A stretch of 27,358 bases of DNA, taken from positions 1 to 27,358 of the forward strand of contig JBGPCZ010000077.1 in assembly GCA_041482015.1 (NCBI GenBank). Reading direction: 5' to 3'. Positions 1 to 7,579 of the stretch are shown one piece after another. Each line of letters opens with the position of its first letter. Position 1 is the stretch's first letter. The notes under the pieces are model-generated. The model searched no databases, had not been told where the DNA came from, and saw only the letters and a program-made list of their open reading frames with translations. Both the position numbers and the translations under genes were made by a program. This stretch comes from JACQFK01 sp041482015. GTDB lineage: Bacteria > Planctomycetota > MHYJ01 > JACPRB01.

Positions 1-93
1 CACTGGAAGGGAGCGCTCGGTCGCCGCGCGCGACCCGAGGTGCTCGATCGCGTCGCCGCGGGACCCGTCAGGGGGATCACAATTCGAAACTGA
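1..93 (+). CDS. Possible 3' end of an unidentified gene
   Basis: Frame 1 is open from the window edge to TGA at 91-93, giving 30 residues ending in VRGITIRN. Its third codon positions are mostly G or C, as in the surrounding genes, and it runs in the same direction as the next gene. The fragment is too short to assign to a family and could be chance. The following stretch, about 94-185, is noticeably more AT-rich and holds no gene. It contains a small CCTCC/GGAGG hairpin near 150-167 and the AGGA ribosome-binding site of the next gene. Confidence 0.3.
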   Translation, partial: HWKGALGRRARPEVLDRVAAGPVRGITIRN

Positions 94-185
94 ATGGCGA
101 CTTTACGTAGTATCACGATGGACCTTACGCTGTAGGACTAATACGCTCTCCTCCACTTAACGGAGGCCGGAGCCGTAGGATATCC

Positions 186-1370
186 ATGCTCCGCTTCACC
201 GCCGTCCTCCTGCTCGCCCTCCAGGCCGCCGACGGCCCTCTCATCCATTCCATGGACGACCTCAAGGTTCGCGACCCGGAGAAGAAGGCGCACTCGGAGA
301 TCGTGGAGGGGAAAGTCGGGAAGGCCGTCAAGTTCAGCTTCGAAGAGGGCTCCTCGGGAGCCTTCTGCATCACGCCGATCCGGGCCACGGCCGAATGGGA
401 CCAGGCCGCCGGCTTCTCCTTCTGGGTCAAGGGCGACGGCTCGAAGCACTTCGGCGGGATCCAGTTCATCTGGAACGAGGATTATGCCGCCCGGTACGAC
501 TTCATGTTCCCGATCGACGGCACGGACTGGCGGAAGATCACGGTCGCGTGGCGCGATCTCGTGCCCGTGATGTCGTCGGTCAACTCGAAGCCGCTCGACC
601 CCAAAGGGGGCAACGCGCCCTCGAAGCTCTCCGGCCCCTGGTTCGGCAAGTGGTGGTATTGGAAGGATTACCCCGCGCACTCCTACGCGATCGACGAGAT
701 GCGCCTCGAGCCGAAGATCGCGCTCGACGCGGGGCTGTATCTCCCCACGGGCGCGCCGCTGGAGCGCGTGCTCGCGAAGCTCAAGGCCGGAAAGCCGGTG
801 ACGATCGTGACGATGGGCGACTCGCTCACCGACACGCGCCACTGGGCGAACCGCCAGGTCAACTGGCCGGCGCTCCTTCTGAAGAAGCTCAAGGAGAAGT
901 ACAAGGTGGACGCGAAGATCGTCAATCCCGCGATCGGCGGCACCGAGCTCCGCCAGAACCTGGCCCTCATCCCACGATGGCTGGCCGAGGCGCCGGAGCC
1001 CGACCTCGTCACCGTCTGCTTCGGCGCGAACGACTGGGAGTCGGGCATGCGGGGCGAGATGTTCCGGGAGACGTGCCGGGATGCGATTGACCGGGTCCGC
1101 CGGGCGACACACGGAAAGTCGGACGTCCTCTTCATGACGACGGTGCCGTCGCTCGAGAAGTGGACGACGCGGGACGAGCTCGGCGTGGCGGCGCGCGCCG
1201 CGGCGTCGGAGCGGCACGCGGGGCTCGGCGACACGGAGAAGGCCTTCCACGCCGTCGCCGAGGGCGACCGGGCGAAGCTCTACTGCAACGACAAGGTGCA
1301 TCTCGATCCGCCCGGCCACGAGGGGGTGGCCGCCACGGTCGTGGCCGCGATCGAGTCGGCCGGCAAGTGA
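186..1370 (+). CDS. Secreted SGNH/GDSL hydrolase with N-terminal carbohydrate-binding-like domain
   Basis: This 394-residue protein starts with a short hydrophobic signal (residues 1-15), so it is probably exported. Residues about 20-175 form a beta-rich region with many Trp and a conserved-looking GFSFWVKGDG segment, like CBM11/CIA30-type jelly rolls. Residues about 200-394 are an SGNH hydrolase: block I MGDSLTD with nucleophile Ser213, block II Gly at 251-252, block III GAND with Asn282, and block V DKVH with Asp369 and His372. All four SGNH positions are present, so it should be an active esterase, likely deacetylating a polysaccharide, but the substrate is not visible. The start is set by AGGA five bases before ATG. 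It faces the next gene tail to tail with a 3-bp gap. Confidence 0.85.
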   Translation: MLRFTAVLLLALQAADGPLIHSMDDLKVRDPEKKAHSEIVEGKVGKAVKFSFEEGSSGAFCITPIRATAEWDQAAGFSFWVKGDGSKHFGGIQFIWNEDYAARYDFMFPIDGTDWRKITVAWRDLVPVMSSVNSKPLDPKGGNAPSKLSGPWFGKWWYWKDYPAHSYAIDEMRLEPKIALDAGLYLPTGAPLERVLAKLKAGKPVTIVTMGDSLTDTRHWANRQVNWPALLLKKLKEKYKVDAKIVNPAIGGTELRQNLALIPRWLAEAPEPDLVTVCFGANDWESGMRGEMFRETCRDAIDRVRRATHGKSDVLFMTTVPSLEKWTTRDELGVAARAAASERHAGLGDTEKAFHAVAEGDRAKLYCNDKVHLDPPGHEGVAATVVAAIESAGK

Positions 1371-1373
1371 CGT

Positions 1374-2807
1374 TCAGCGCGATGCCTTGAGGTAGAGCAC
1401 CGCGTCGCCGGCGAACGGGGCGGTAAACGCGCGGCTTCCGGCCCCGACCGTCAGCGTCCCGGTGGACGCGACCGTACCGGCGGCAGGATCGAACCATTCG
1501 AACGCATACGTCCCGGCCACCAGGGTCACCGTGAACTCCTTCCCCGGCGCGGGCTGGTACACCACGTACTCGGACCCCGCGCAGGCCAGGCAGTATGCCG
1601 TCGACGAGAGCTCGTTCTGCGGCGTCATCGCCGCGAGGTTCACCTTCCGGGCGTAGGTCAGGGTCCGGCCCATCGCCTTCCGGATCGTGTCCCAGTAGGG
1701 ATCGACCTGGAGGCCGAATTTCGAATCGCGCGGGTCGGTCCCGACCGGGCTGTTCCGTTCGTCCCTCTTGTCGAGGTAGGGATCCATGAAGAGCGGCTGG
1801 TTTCCCCGGACGAAGTTCTTCCAGACCCACGCGCGCTGCGCGTCGAGCCCCGCCTTCTTGAGCCCGGTCCAGTAAAACGAGTGATCCGTGTCGTTCAGGA
1901 TCACTTTCTTCCCGGTGGCCGCGGGCGGGTTGGAGTCGTAGCCGTCCGCGTTGTTGGGGGAGATCCAGTCGGCGGGGCTCGCGAAGAGCCGCGCGTTGGA
2001 CCCGTCCTTGTACTCCACGGTGAACCCCACGGGATGCTGCCTCGGCTTCGTCGCCTCGTACCGGTGGATGAACTCGATCATGTGGACCTGCCAGGCGGTC
2101 GAGTAGCCCCCGCTCTCGTTCGAGATCTCGTAGAGGACGTTGTCGAGGTCGTTCACGGTGTCGATGATCTTCCGGACGTAGGCCTCCTGTCGGGCGGTGA
2201 CGGCGGGGATTTCGAGCGTATGGGCCTTGAAGCCGCCGCCCGCGTCGACGCCGTTCACGTTGTTGGCGCCCTCCAGCGGAAACCCGTCCTGGCCGTTCCG
2301 GGCCATCTCCACGGCCCATCCCTGGAAGAGCATGATCGAGACGTAGATGCCGCGGTCGCGCGCGAGGATCAACCGCGACCGGACACGCTCGAAGTAGGCC
2401 GGGTCGAACCGGTCGAGGTCGAACTTCGGTTTCCCGTCCGTGGCGTTGCCGGGGCCGGTCCGCTTCCAGATGAACGGGTCCCAGAAGTAGACTCGCGGGC
2501 CGATGTTGTGGGTCGAGCGGGCGAGCTCCCACGTCCAGCCGCGGAAGAAGTTGTGGTTGTACGCGGCGAGGAAATCGAGGTACTTCCCGTAGTCAAAAGG
2601 GACCGGCGGGTCGGTCGTCCCGCCGTCGGTCGCGAAGTTCTTCCAGGTGTGCGACCCCGTGAGATAGATCGCCTTGCCCGAACCGTCGGTGAAGTAGCGC
2701 GGGTTGTCCCGGTGGACTCGGAGCGGGCCGGTCGCGCCGGGCGGCGCGGCGCACGCCGCCAGGAACAGAGTGGCCGCGAGGACAAAGATACTTGGCGGAT
2801 TTTGCAT
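1374..2807 (-). CDS. Glycoside hydrolase-like lipoprotein (clan GH-A TIM barrel)
   Basis: The 477-residue product has a lipoprotein signal peptide with a lipobox ending at Cys19 (FLAAC), so it is predicted to be membrane-anchored outside the cytoplasm. Residues about 28-390 look like a (beta/alpha)8 glycosidase of the DUF4038 / GH140-like type. The opening resembles those families (NPRYFTDGSGKAIYLTG), and LYEISNES at 225-232 carries the Asn-Glu pair (N230-E231) expected of the acid/base in clan GH-A. The last 75 residues form a small beta domain like the putative collagen-binding domain (PF12904) found at the end of such enzymes. The exact substrate cannot be told. GAGGG lies about 8 bases before the ATG. 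The read-through end of the toxin gene overlaps its 5' end. Confidence 0.75.
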   Translation of the reverse strand: MQNPPSIFVLAATLFLAACAAPPGATGPLRVHRDNPRYFTDGSGKAIYLTGSHTWKNFATDGGTTDPPVPFDYGKYLDFLAAYNHNFFRGWTWELARSTHNIGPRVYFWDPFIWKRTGPGNATDGKPKFDLDRFDPAYFERVRSRLILARDRGIYVSIMLFQGWAVEMARNGQDGFPLEGANNVNGVDAGGGFKAHTLEIPAVTARQEAYVRKIIDTVNDLDNVLYEISNESGGYSTAWQVHMIEFIHRYEATKPRQHPVGFTVEYKDGSNARLFASPADWISPNNADGYDSNPPAATGKKVILNDTDHSFYWTGLKKAGLDAQRAWVWKNFVRGNQPLFMDPYLDKRDERNSPVGTDPRDSKFGLQVDPYWDTIRKAMGRTLTYARKVNLAAMTPQNELSSTAYCLACAGSEYVVYQPAPGKEFTVTLVAGTYAFEWFDPAAGTVASTGTLTVGAGSRAFTAPFAGDAVLYLKASR

Positions 2808-3285
2808 GATCGGCGACCCTCGGCGGCTCCCCGATGGATACTACGCCCGCCGGAGTCTTATGATCTTGGAAGGGACCGCTAGGGGCCGACGATATCGAGC
2901 AACCCTTCGACGACGCGATTGACCTCCTCTTCGACCAGGCGCCCAAGCTTGGTCCCAAGCCGGTCGGTCGAGAGCGTACGGATCTGGCTGATCTTGACCC
3001 AGGCTTTCGCGCCAGATGGGCGACGGCGTAGACCACGATCTCGCTCTCGGTGACTTCGTAGGCAACCCCATACGGGAAGCGAGAGAGCAGGAATCGCCGG
3101 AGACCGTGAGTTTCCGGCATCCCGGGCCAGAGCGACCATGTGTTCGGAGATTCAGCGATCAGGGTGAAGGCTCTTTCAAGCTCTTCAAGAAAGTCTCGTC
3201 CAAGACCTTCCTGACGAGATTCGTACCAGTCGGCAACCGACTCAGCCTCTCGATCGGCTTCGGGGTGGGAGCGGATGGGGGGCAC
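2593..3285 (-). CDS. ParE/RelE-type toxin with lost native 3' end
   Basis: Residues 1 to about 96 are a RelE/ParE-superfamily toxin: an early Glu-rich helix (EADREAESVADWYESR), the LRRFLLSRFPYGVAYEV core, and the C-terminal VVYAVAHLARKPG strand that normally runs on as ..RPGYW and stops. Here the sequence changes family at KPG (about position 3000). The toxin frame then has no stop and continues as an unrelated tail to 2593, for 230 codons in total, covering the MazF remnant and the 5' end of the lipoprotein gene in other frames. The GTG start overlaps the antitoxin TAG stop by one base, so translation is probably coupled. ParE toxins often act on gyrase and RelE on ribosomal mRNA; which applies here is unknown. 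The toxin may be inactive. Confidence 0.7.
   Translation of the reverse strand: MPPIRSHPEADREAESVADWYESRQEGLGRDFLEELERAFTLIAESPNTWSLWPGMPETHGLRRFLLSRFPYGVAYEVTESEIVVYAVAHLARKPGSRSARSVRSRPTGLGPSLGAWSKRRSIASSKGCSISSAPSGPFQDHKTPAGVVSIGEPPRVADHAKSAKYLCPRGHSVPGGVRRAARRDRPAPSPPGQPALLHRRFGQGDLSHGVAHLEELRDRRRDDRPAGPF
2879..3007 (-). pseudogene. MazF/PemK C-terminal remnant
   Basis: In a different frame from the ParE-like toxin, the 42 codons before TAG at 2879-2881 read as the end of a MazF-type endoribonuclease. WVKISQIRTLSTDRLG is the usual late-MazF segment and is followed by KLGRL..EEEVNRVVEGLLDIVG, the terminal helix. The N-terminal two thirds of MazF, with its catalytic residues, is absent. 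The upstream reading frame here belongs to ParE and shows no MazF similarity. It is therefore a gene relic joined to the toxin gene at a short shared stretch (AAAGCCTGGGT on the minus strand). The family call rests on pattern recognition. Confidence 0.65.
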
Positions 3286-3518
3286 TATTTCCCGGCCGAA
3301 AGTCGCTTCAAGATGCGGGCTCGGGTGTCCTTCCAGTCAACCAGTTTCACGGACCCGTTCTTGACTTCACGGACGCGACGCTCGATCTCGCGAACCCACG
3401 CTTCGGCGGCGCCTTCGTCGGCGGGTCCGTCAAGGCTTGCGATAATTTCGTGAGCGAGCTGCGCCCGCTCATCGGGGGGCAGTGCCAACGCCTGTTCTCT
3501 CAATTCCTTCTTCGTCAT
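3285..3518 (-). CDS. Addiction module antitoxin (TIGR02574/PF09720-like)
   Basis: This 77-residue protein opens with the typical pattern of the short 'putative addiction module component' family: a helix with regularly spaced Leu, then LPPDERAQLAHEIIASLD. The C-terminal half (REIERRVREVKNGSVKLVDW) would wrap the toxin. It should bind and neutralise the ParE-like toxin and may repress its own promoter. Its stop overlaps the toxin's GTG by one base, the normal antitoxin-first order. A TATAAT lies six bases before the ATG and no ribosome-binding site is visible, so the mRNA is probably leaderless. Confidence 0.85.
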   Translation of the reverse strand: MTKKELREQALALPPDERAQLAHEIIASLDGPADEGAAEAWVREIERRVREVKNGSVKLVDWKDTRARILKRLSAGK

Positions 3519-3524
3519 GGCCCA

Positions 3525-3554
3525 ATTATAGCGGGGGTCTTACCTTCATCGCAA
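3525..3554 (-). promoter_or_regulatory. Sigma70-type promoter of the toxin-antitoxin pair
   Basis: On the minus strand TTGCGA (3554-3549) is followed after 18 bases by a perfect TATAAT (3530-3525). The ATG of the antitoxin begins six bases after TATAAT, which places the expected transcription start on the A of the start codon. This would give a leaderless message. The -10 match is exact; the -35 matches 4 of 6. Confidence 0.6.
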
Positions 3555-3634
3555 CGCCCCATCCAGTGAAGATCGCCGCCTGTGAACAGGTGTGGCATGC
3601 CATGAGCAGGCTCGCGATAACGGGCCGAGTGGAA

Positions 3635-3709
3635 TGGCTCCCCGGGCAGGGCTCGAACCTGCAACCTTGCGGTTAACAGCCGCTCGCTCTACCATTGAGC
3701 TACCGGGGA
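3635..3709 (-). tRNA. tRNA-Asn (anticodon GTT)
   Basis: The minus strand folds as a full cloverleaf. The acceptor stem TCCCCGG/CCGGGGA is perfect, the D arm is GCTC-AATGGTA-GAGC, the anticodon loop is CTGTTAA with GTT, and the T arm is GCAGG-TTCGAAC-CCTGC. The discriminator base is G at 3638 and CCA is encoded at 3637-3635. The body is 72 nt plus CCA. The outermost anticodon-stem pair is A-A. GTT decodes Asn codons AAC and AAU. Confidence 0.96.
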
Positions 3710-3792
3710 ATTCGAGAAGCGGCCAGACGATTATAGGCGGGCTCTCTGGACGGTCAAGGGGAAAGGATTCCCCGCACGAGCGCAACCGAAAC

Positions 3793-4815
3793 ATGACAAT
3801 CGCGTCCGCCCATGACTTCTTCACTCAATGGGTCCGGCCCCGCGCCGGCACCATCGACCAGGACGTCGGGGCCCTCCGCGAGGCGCTCGCCGAGATGGGG
3901 CGCCGCGGACTCCTCGGGATGCGCGTCCCCCGCGAGTCCGGCGGGCTTGGCCTCGAGCCCCTCGAGTTCCGGCGCATCCAGGAGGCGTCGGCCCGCGCGA
4001 GCGGCGCCCTCGCGTTCCTCGAGAGCCAGCACCAGAGCGCCTGCGGCCTTGTCGCGCGAAGCGGCAACGCGCCTCTCCGCACCCGGCTCCTCCCGCGGCT
4101 TGCCCGCGGCGAAGCCACCTCCGCCATCGCCTTCTCCCATCTCCGCCGCAAAGGACCGCCGGCCGTCACCGCGACCCCGTGCCCCGGCGGATGGCGGCTC
4201 GCGGGCCACCTGCCGTGGGTCACCGGCTGGGGGCTCTTTTCGCACTGCGTCACCGCCGCCACGATCCCCGACGGCCGGATCCTCTTCGCCGCGCACGAAC
4301 TCGCCGGGTCGCCGCACCTCCGCCCCTCCGCACCCCTTCAGCTCGCCGCGATGTCGGTCACTCAAACCGTCACCGTCGAGGTGCAGGACCTCTTCATCCC
4401 CGAGTCGGACGCCGTCGACGTCCACCCGGCCACGTGGATCCAGGAGAACGACAAGATCGCCGTGGCGCTCCAGTCGCCGCTCGCGCTCGGATGCGCGCAG
4501 GCCGGGATCGACGTGCTGCGCGACGCGGGCGCAACCGCGGCCGCCGACCGGCTCGAGAAGGAACTCGCCGCGGTGCGCGAGAACGCCTACCGCGCCATGG
4601 AGGAGAAGACCGACTTCGAGAAAGGCCTGAAGGCGCGCGCCGCCGCGATCGAGCTGGCCGGCCGCGCGGCCCACGCGGCCATCGTCGCGAGCGCCGGCGC
4701 GGGGAACCTGATGTCCCACCCGGCCCAGAGGGTGTATCGCGAGGCCCTGGCGTTCAGCGTCCTCGCGCTCACGCCGCCGCTGCGCGAGGCGACGCTCGCC
4801 CGCCTCACCGAGTGA
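3793..4815 (+). CDS. Acyl-CoA dehydrogenase family protein
   Basis: The 340-residue protein resembles flavin acyl-CoA dehydrogenases. An all-helical N-terminal part (LREALAEMGRRGLLGMRVPRESGGLGLEP) is followed by a central beta domain with LAGHLPWVTGWG (typically GxKxWVTGA in the family) and a C-terminal helical domain ending in HPAQRVYREALAF, matching the usual SPVERLYRDAR segment. It is shorter than the typical 380 residues. The catalytic Glu cannot be placed with certainty, so activity is unproven. The ATG at 3793 was chosen because upstream codons run into the tRNA gene; no clear ribosome-binding site is seen. It ends 11 bp inside the 3' end of mutY on the other strand. Confidence 0.75.
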   Translation: MTIASAHDFFTQWVRPRAGTIDQDVGALREALAEMGRRGLLGMRVPRESGGLGLEPLEFRRIQEASARASGALAFLESQHQSACGLVARSGNAPLRTRLLPRLARGEATSAIAFSHLRRKGPPAVTATPCPGGWRLAGHLPWVTGWGLFSHCVTAATIPDGRILFAAHELAGSPHLRPSAPLQLAAMSVTQTVTVEVQDLFIPESDAVDVHPATWIQENDKIAVALQSPLALGCAQAGIDVLRDAGATAAADRLEKELAAVRENAYRAMEEKTDFEKGLKARAAAIELAGRAAHAAIVASAGAGNLMSHPAQRVYREALAFSVLALTPPLREATLARLTE

Positions 4816-5809
4816 CCAGCGCGAGCGGCTTCCCCGACCGGCGCAGCTCGTCCAGGATCCGCAGGTTCGCCTTCGGCATCGCGAGCGCCGAGATCTCGTC
4901 GAGTGTCACCCAGCGGCCGGGCGCCTGTCCCTTCCGGTGGAAACAATGATAGGCGTGCAGCTCCACTGAGAAGTGCGAATAGCGGTGCCTCACCAATGTC
5001 AGGAACGGCCCCACGTCCACCGAGAACCCCGTCTCCTCCTTGATCTCGCGCCGCAGCGCCCCCTCGTACGTCTCGCCGCGCTCGCGCTTGCCGCCCGGGA
5101 ACTCCCAGAGACCTCCCAGGAGGCCCTCCTCCTCGCGACGCTGGACGTAGACGCGGTCGCCCTTCCAGATCACGCCGATCGCGACCTCCTGGTGGGGAAT
5201 CTCTTTCTTCGGCTTCTTTGACGGCCACCGCTCCGGGTCGCCGGACGCCCGCCCCTTGCAGTCCGACGCAATCGGACACTCGTCGCACTTCGGCGCGCGC
5301 GGCGTGCAGACCCGCTGCCCGAGCTCCATCAACGCCTGGTTGTAGTCGCCGGGATTCCCGCGGGGCGCCGGCGCCTCCGCGACCTCCGCCGCCTCGAGAC
5401 GCGACAGGACGCGGCGCACGTTGCCGTCGAGGACCGCCACGCGCTCGCCGTGGGCGATCGACGCGATCGCCGCCGCCGTGTACGCCCCCACGCCGGGCAC
5501 CGCGCGCCAGTCCTCCGCGGCGCGAGGAAGCGCCTTCATCGACTTCGCCGCCTTGTGGAGGTTCCGCGCCCGCGCGTAGTAGCCCAGGCCCTCCCACGCC
5601 TTGAGCACGAGGTCGAGCTCCGCCTTCGCGAGCGCGCGGACCGTCGGAAATCGCTTCATCCATCGCTCGTAGTACGGGATGACGGTCGCGATCTGCGTCT
5701 GCTGGAGCATGACCTCGGAGACCCAGATGGCATAGGGATCGCGGGTGCGGCGCCAGGGGAGGTCGCGGGCCCCCTTTCGGAACCACGCGAGAAGACGTTT
5801 CACCTGCAC
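4805..5809 (-). CDS. mutY: A/G-specific adenine glycosylase MutY
   Basis: The 334-residue protein removes adenine mispaired with 8-oxoguanine. The HhH-GPD core holds catalytic Glu32 in SEVMLQQTQ, the hairpin VPGVGAYTAAAIAS (104-117) and catalytic Asp128 in VAVLDGNVRR. The iron-sulfur loop is Cys168-x6-Cys175-x2-Cys178-x5-Cys184. Residues about 205-334 form the C-terminal Nudix-like domain that reads 8-oxoG. Unusually, this domain has a full Nudix box (Gly240, Glu246, REIKEETGF at 254-262), so hydrolysis of an oxidised nucleotide is possible in addition. The GTG start at 5809 has no obvious ribosome-binding site, and a second in-frame GTG lies two codons later. Length and domain order are normal for MutY. 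Confidence 0.95.
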   Translation of the reverse strand: MQVKRLLAWFRKGARDLPWRRTRDPYAIWVSEVMLQQTQIATVIPYYERWMKRFPTVRALAKAELDLVLKAWEGLGYYARARNLHKAAKSMKALPRAAEDWRAVPGVGAYTAAAIASIAHGERVAVLDGNVRRVLSRLEAAEVAEAPAPRGNPGDYNQALMELGQRVCTPRAPKCDECPIASDCKGRASGDPERWPSKKPKKEIPHQEVAIGVIWKGDRVYVQRREEEGLLGGLWEFPGGKRERGETYEGALRREIKEETGFSVDVGPFLTLVRHRYSHFSVELHAYHCFHRKGQAPGRWVTLDEISALAMPKANLRILDELRRSGKPLALVTR

Positions 5810-5858
5810 GCGGACATTGTGGCGGGGGGCGGGGGGACTGACAAGGAATGGTCGTCGA

Positions 5859-5906
5859 GGCGCGGGACCCGGGGAGGAGTGTTTCCTCCGTTCCGCGTCC
5901 CGCGCC
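5859..5906 (-). terminator. Large hairpin after the thioredoxin-like gene
   Basis: A 10-bp perfect outer stem, GGCGCGGGAC (5859-5868) with GTCCCGCGCC (5897-5906), encloses an inner GGAGGA/TCCTCC stem (5873-5878/5884-5889). It lies 17 bases past the stop of the minus-strand thioredoxin gene and before mutY. There is no T-run after it, so it may mark a 3' end without being a classical intrinsic terminator. Confidence 0.45.
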
Positions 5907-5922
5907 CCGCGGCCTTATAGGC

Positions 5923-6258
5923 TCAGGCGGGCGGCTTTCCGGCCATGAGAGTGGTCAGGCGCTCGTTGAGGGCCTCGCGGCTGTACGGGCCTTCGTAGCG
6001 CGCGACCTCCTCCCCGTCGCGAAAGACGAGCAGCGTCGGGACCGCCTGCACGCCCAGCTCGTCCGTGATCGACGGGTTCTCGGAGACGTCGATCTTGCAG
6101 AACTCGATCTTCCCTTCGAGCGTCTCGCTCACCGCGTCCAGCTCCGGCCGGAAGTGGTCGCACGGGATCGAGCAGTAATCCAGGAACGCGATCGCCACGA
6201 GCCCCTCGGACTCGAGGACGCGCTGCTCGAGGCCCTGGTCGTTCAGGTCTTTCACCAT
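5923..6258 (-). CDS. Thioredoxin-fold protein with CSIPC active site
   Basis: The 111-residue product has the thioredoxin plan. VAIAFLDYCSIPCDHFRPEL (21-40) carries the redox pair Cys29/Cys33 with three residues between them. IEFCKIDVSENPSITDELGVQAVPTLLVF follows, with the conserved cis-Pro in VPTL and a final EVARYEG..L strand and helix. Thioredoxin normally has CGPC, so the CxxxC spacing (C-S-I-P-C) is atypical and may alter its redox behaviour. There is no signal peptide, so it is cytoplasmic. The ATG at 6258 is favoured over an upstream start because GGAGGG sits 8 bases before it. TATAGT at 6300-6295 (minus strand) is a plausible -10 box. Confidence 0.85.
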   Translation of the reverse strand: MVKDLNDQGLEQRVLESEGLVAIAFLDYCSIPCDHFRPELDAVSETLEGKIEFCKIDVSENPSITDELGVQAVPTLLVFRDGEEVARYEGPYSREALNERLTTLMAGKPPA

Positions 6259-6379
6259 GTGAGGAACCCTCCACTCTCTCCGCAAAGGCAAAAGACTATA
6301 TCGGCGATTCGCGGCAGAACTTTAGAGTCGGCGCGGATTCCGCGCGAACCGCGGCGCGCCTTCGAGCGTCCAAGGCATC

Positions 6380-7579
6380 ATGAAAAAGATCAACCGTCGC
6401 GACTTCATCGCCGCCGGCGCCGGCGGACTGGCTGCTCTCGGGATGCGCCCGCAGGACGACGACGGCCTGGTCGTCCACGAATGGGGCGTCGTCACCGTGA
6501 TCGGCGGGACGTCGCACTCGTCGCTGAGAACCGCCGGGTGCAAACGCAGCGGCGCGACGGAAGTCGACCCGGGTCTTCCCCCGTTCGTCCTCACGTGGGA
6601 CCGCTTCGTCGGCAACAACATCGACCTGAACGGCGACTTCGTCTCGGTCCGAAAGCCGATCCTCTATTTCTATTCCAAGAAGCGGATGACGGCGTCGGTG
6701 CGGGTGTCGGTCCCCACGGGCGCGCCCGCCGCGTGGTGGCCTCCCGGCGCGACCTACTCGCCGCGGCCGGACTACCATGGTCCCAACCGGCTCGGGAAGC
6801 GCGGCCCCAAGTTGAAGGAGATCCAGGCGCGCGACGGGTCCCTCCGCTGGGAGGCCCTCGAGATCGATCCGGGAAAGCAGGGATTCCAGGACGCGGAAGG
6901 GTGGTGGGAAACCGCCCGGAAGACCGACGCAACGCCCGTCGCCTCCGGGAAGAGGGCCGAGAAGTTCCTTTTCTACGACGCCCTCGTCACCTACGACCCC
7001 GGTGTCGACGTCGACTGGAAGAAGGGCGGCAAGGTCCGGTTGAAGAACTCATCGCCGGACCCCTTCCGCCACCTCTTCGCCGTGCGCGTGAAGGAGGGCG
7101 AGGTCTCCTTTGCGTACCTGCCCGAGCTGAAGGCCGGGGCGGCCGCCGACCTTTCGATCCAGAAGGGGACGCCCGGGACGATGGCCAAGACACTGGTGGA
7201 ATCCGGCCTTTACCCGAAGGAAGCGGACGGCCTCGTCGAGATCTGGCGAGAGGAGTTCTTCTCGATCGACGGCACCCGCGTCCTCATGGTCGCCTCCCGC
7301 GAGGCGTACGACCGGCTCCTGCCGATCGAGATCACGCCCGTCCCGAAGGAGCTCCGGCGCGTGCTCGTCGTCCAGCTCGAATGTCTCGACGAGGAGCGGC
7401 GCGAGGAGGTGGCGAGACTGATCGAGGGCCTCGGGGCGGAAGGGCTGGACGAGCGGGCCACGGCGGCCGCGAAGCTCCGCGCGATCGGCCTGCCCGCGGA
7501 GGCGCAGATCCGGTCCGCGATGGAGAAGGCGAAGGACCCGGAGATCAAGGCACGGCTGCAGGACCTTTTGAAGCGCTGA
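6380..7579 (+). CDS. Tat-exported protein of unknown function with HEAT-like tail
   Basis: The 399-residue protein opens with a twin-arginine signal (MKKINRRDFIAAGAGGLAALG), so it is probably folded before export. The mature part begins LVVHEWGVVTV; a VHEWG motif of this kind is familiar to me from uncharacterised planctomycete and verrucomicrobial proteins. Residues about 30-320 appear mostly beta-stranded with no catalytic motif I can name. The last 60-70 residues (LGAEGLDERATAAAKLRAIG..AEAQIRSAMEKAKDPEIKARL) look like one or two HEAT-type repeats, as often appended to PVC proteins. AAGG precedes the ATG by 4 bases. Its 3' end overlaps the opposite-strand membrane gene by 35 bp. Confidence 0.75.
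   Translation: MKKINRRDFIAAGAGGLAALGMRPQDDDGLVVHEWGVVTVIGGTSHSSLRTAGCKRSGATEVDPGLPPFVLTWDRFVGNNIDLNGDFVSVRKPILYFYSKKRMTASVRVSVPTGAPAAWWPPGATYSPRPDYHGPNRLGKRGPKLKEIQARDGSLRWEALEIDPGKQGFQDAEGWWETARKTDATPVASGKRAEKFLFYDALVTYDPGVDVDWKKGGKVRLKNSSPDPFRHLFAVRVKEGEVSFAYLPELKAGAAADLSIQKGTPGTMAKTLVESGLYPKEADGLVEIWREEFFSIDGTRVLMVASREAYDRLLPIEITPVPKELRRVLVVQLECLDEERREEVARLIEGLGAEGLDERATAAAKLRAIGLPAEAQIRSAMEKAKDPEIKARLQDLLKR

Noticed and set aside
333..1234. Tests for a CRISPR array or tandem repeats anywhere in the window
   Set aside because: No evenly spaced direct repeats were seen; local repetition is confined to Pro/Ala-rich linker codons (for example 23640-23700 and 25740-25960).
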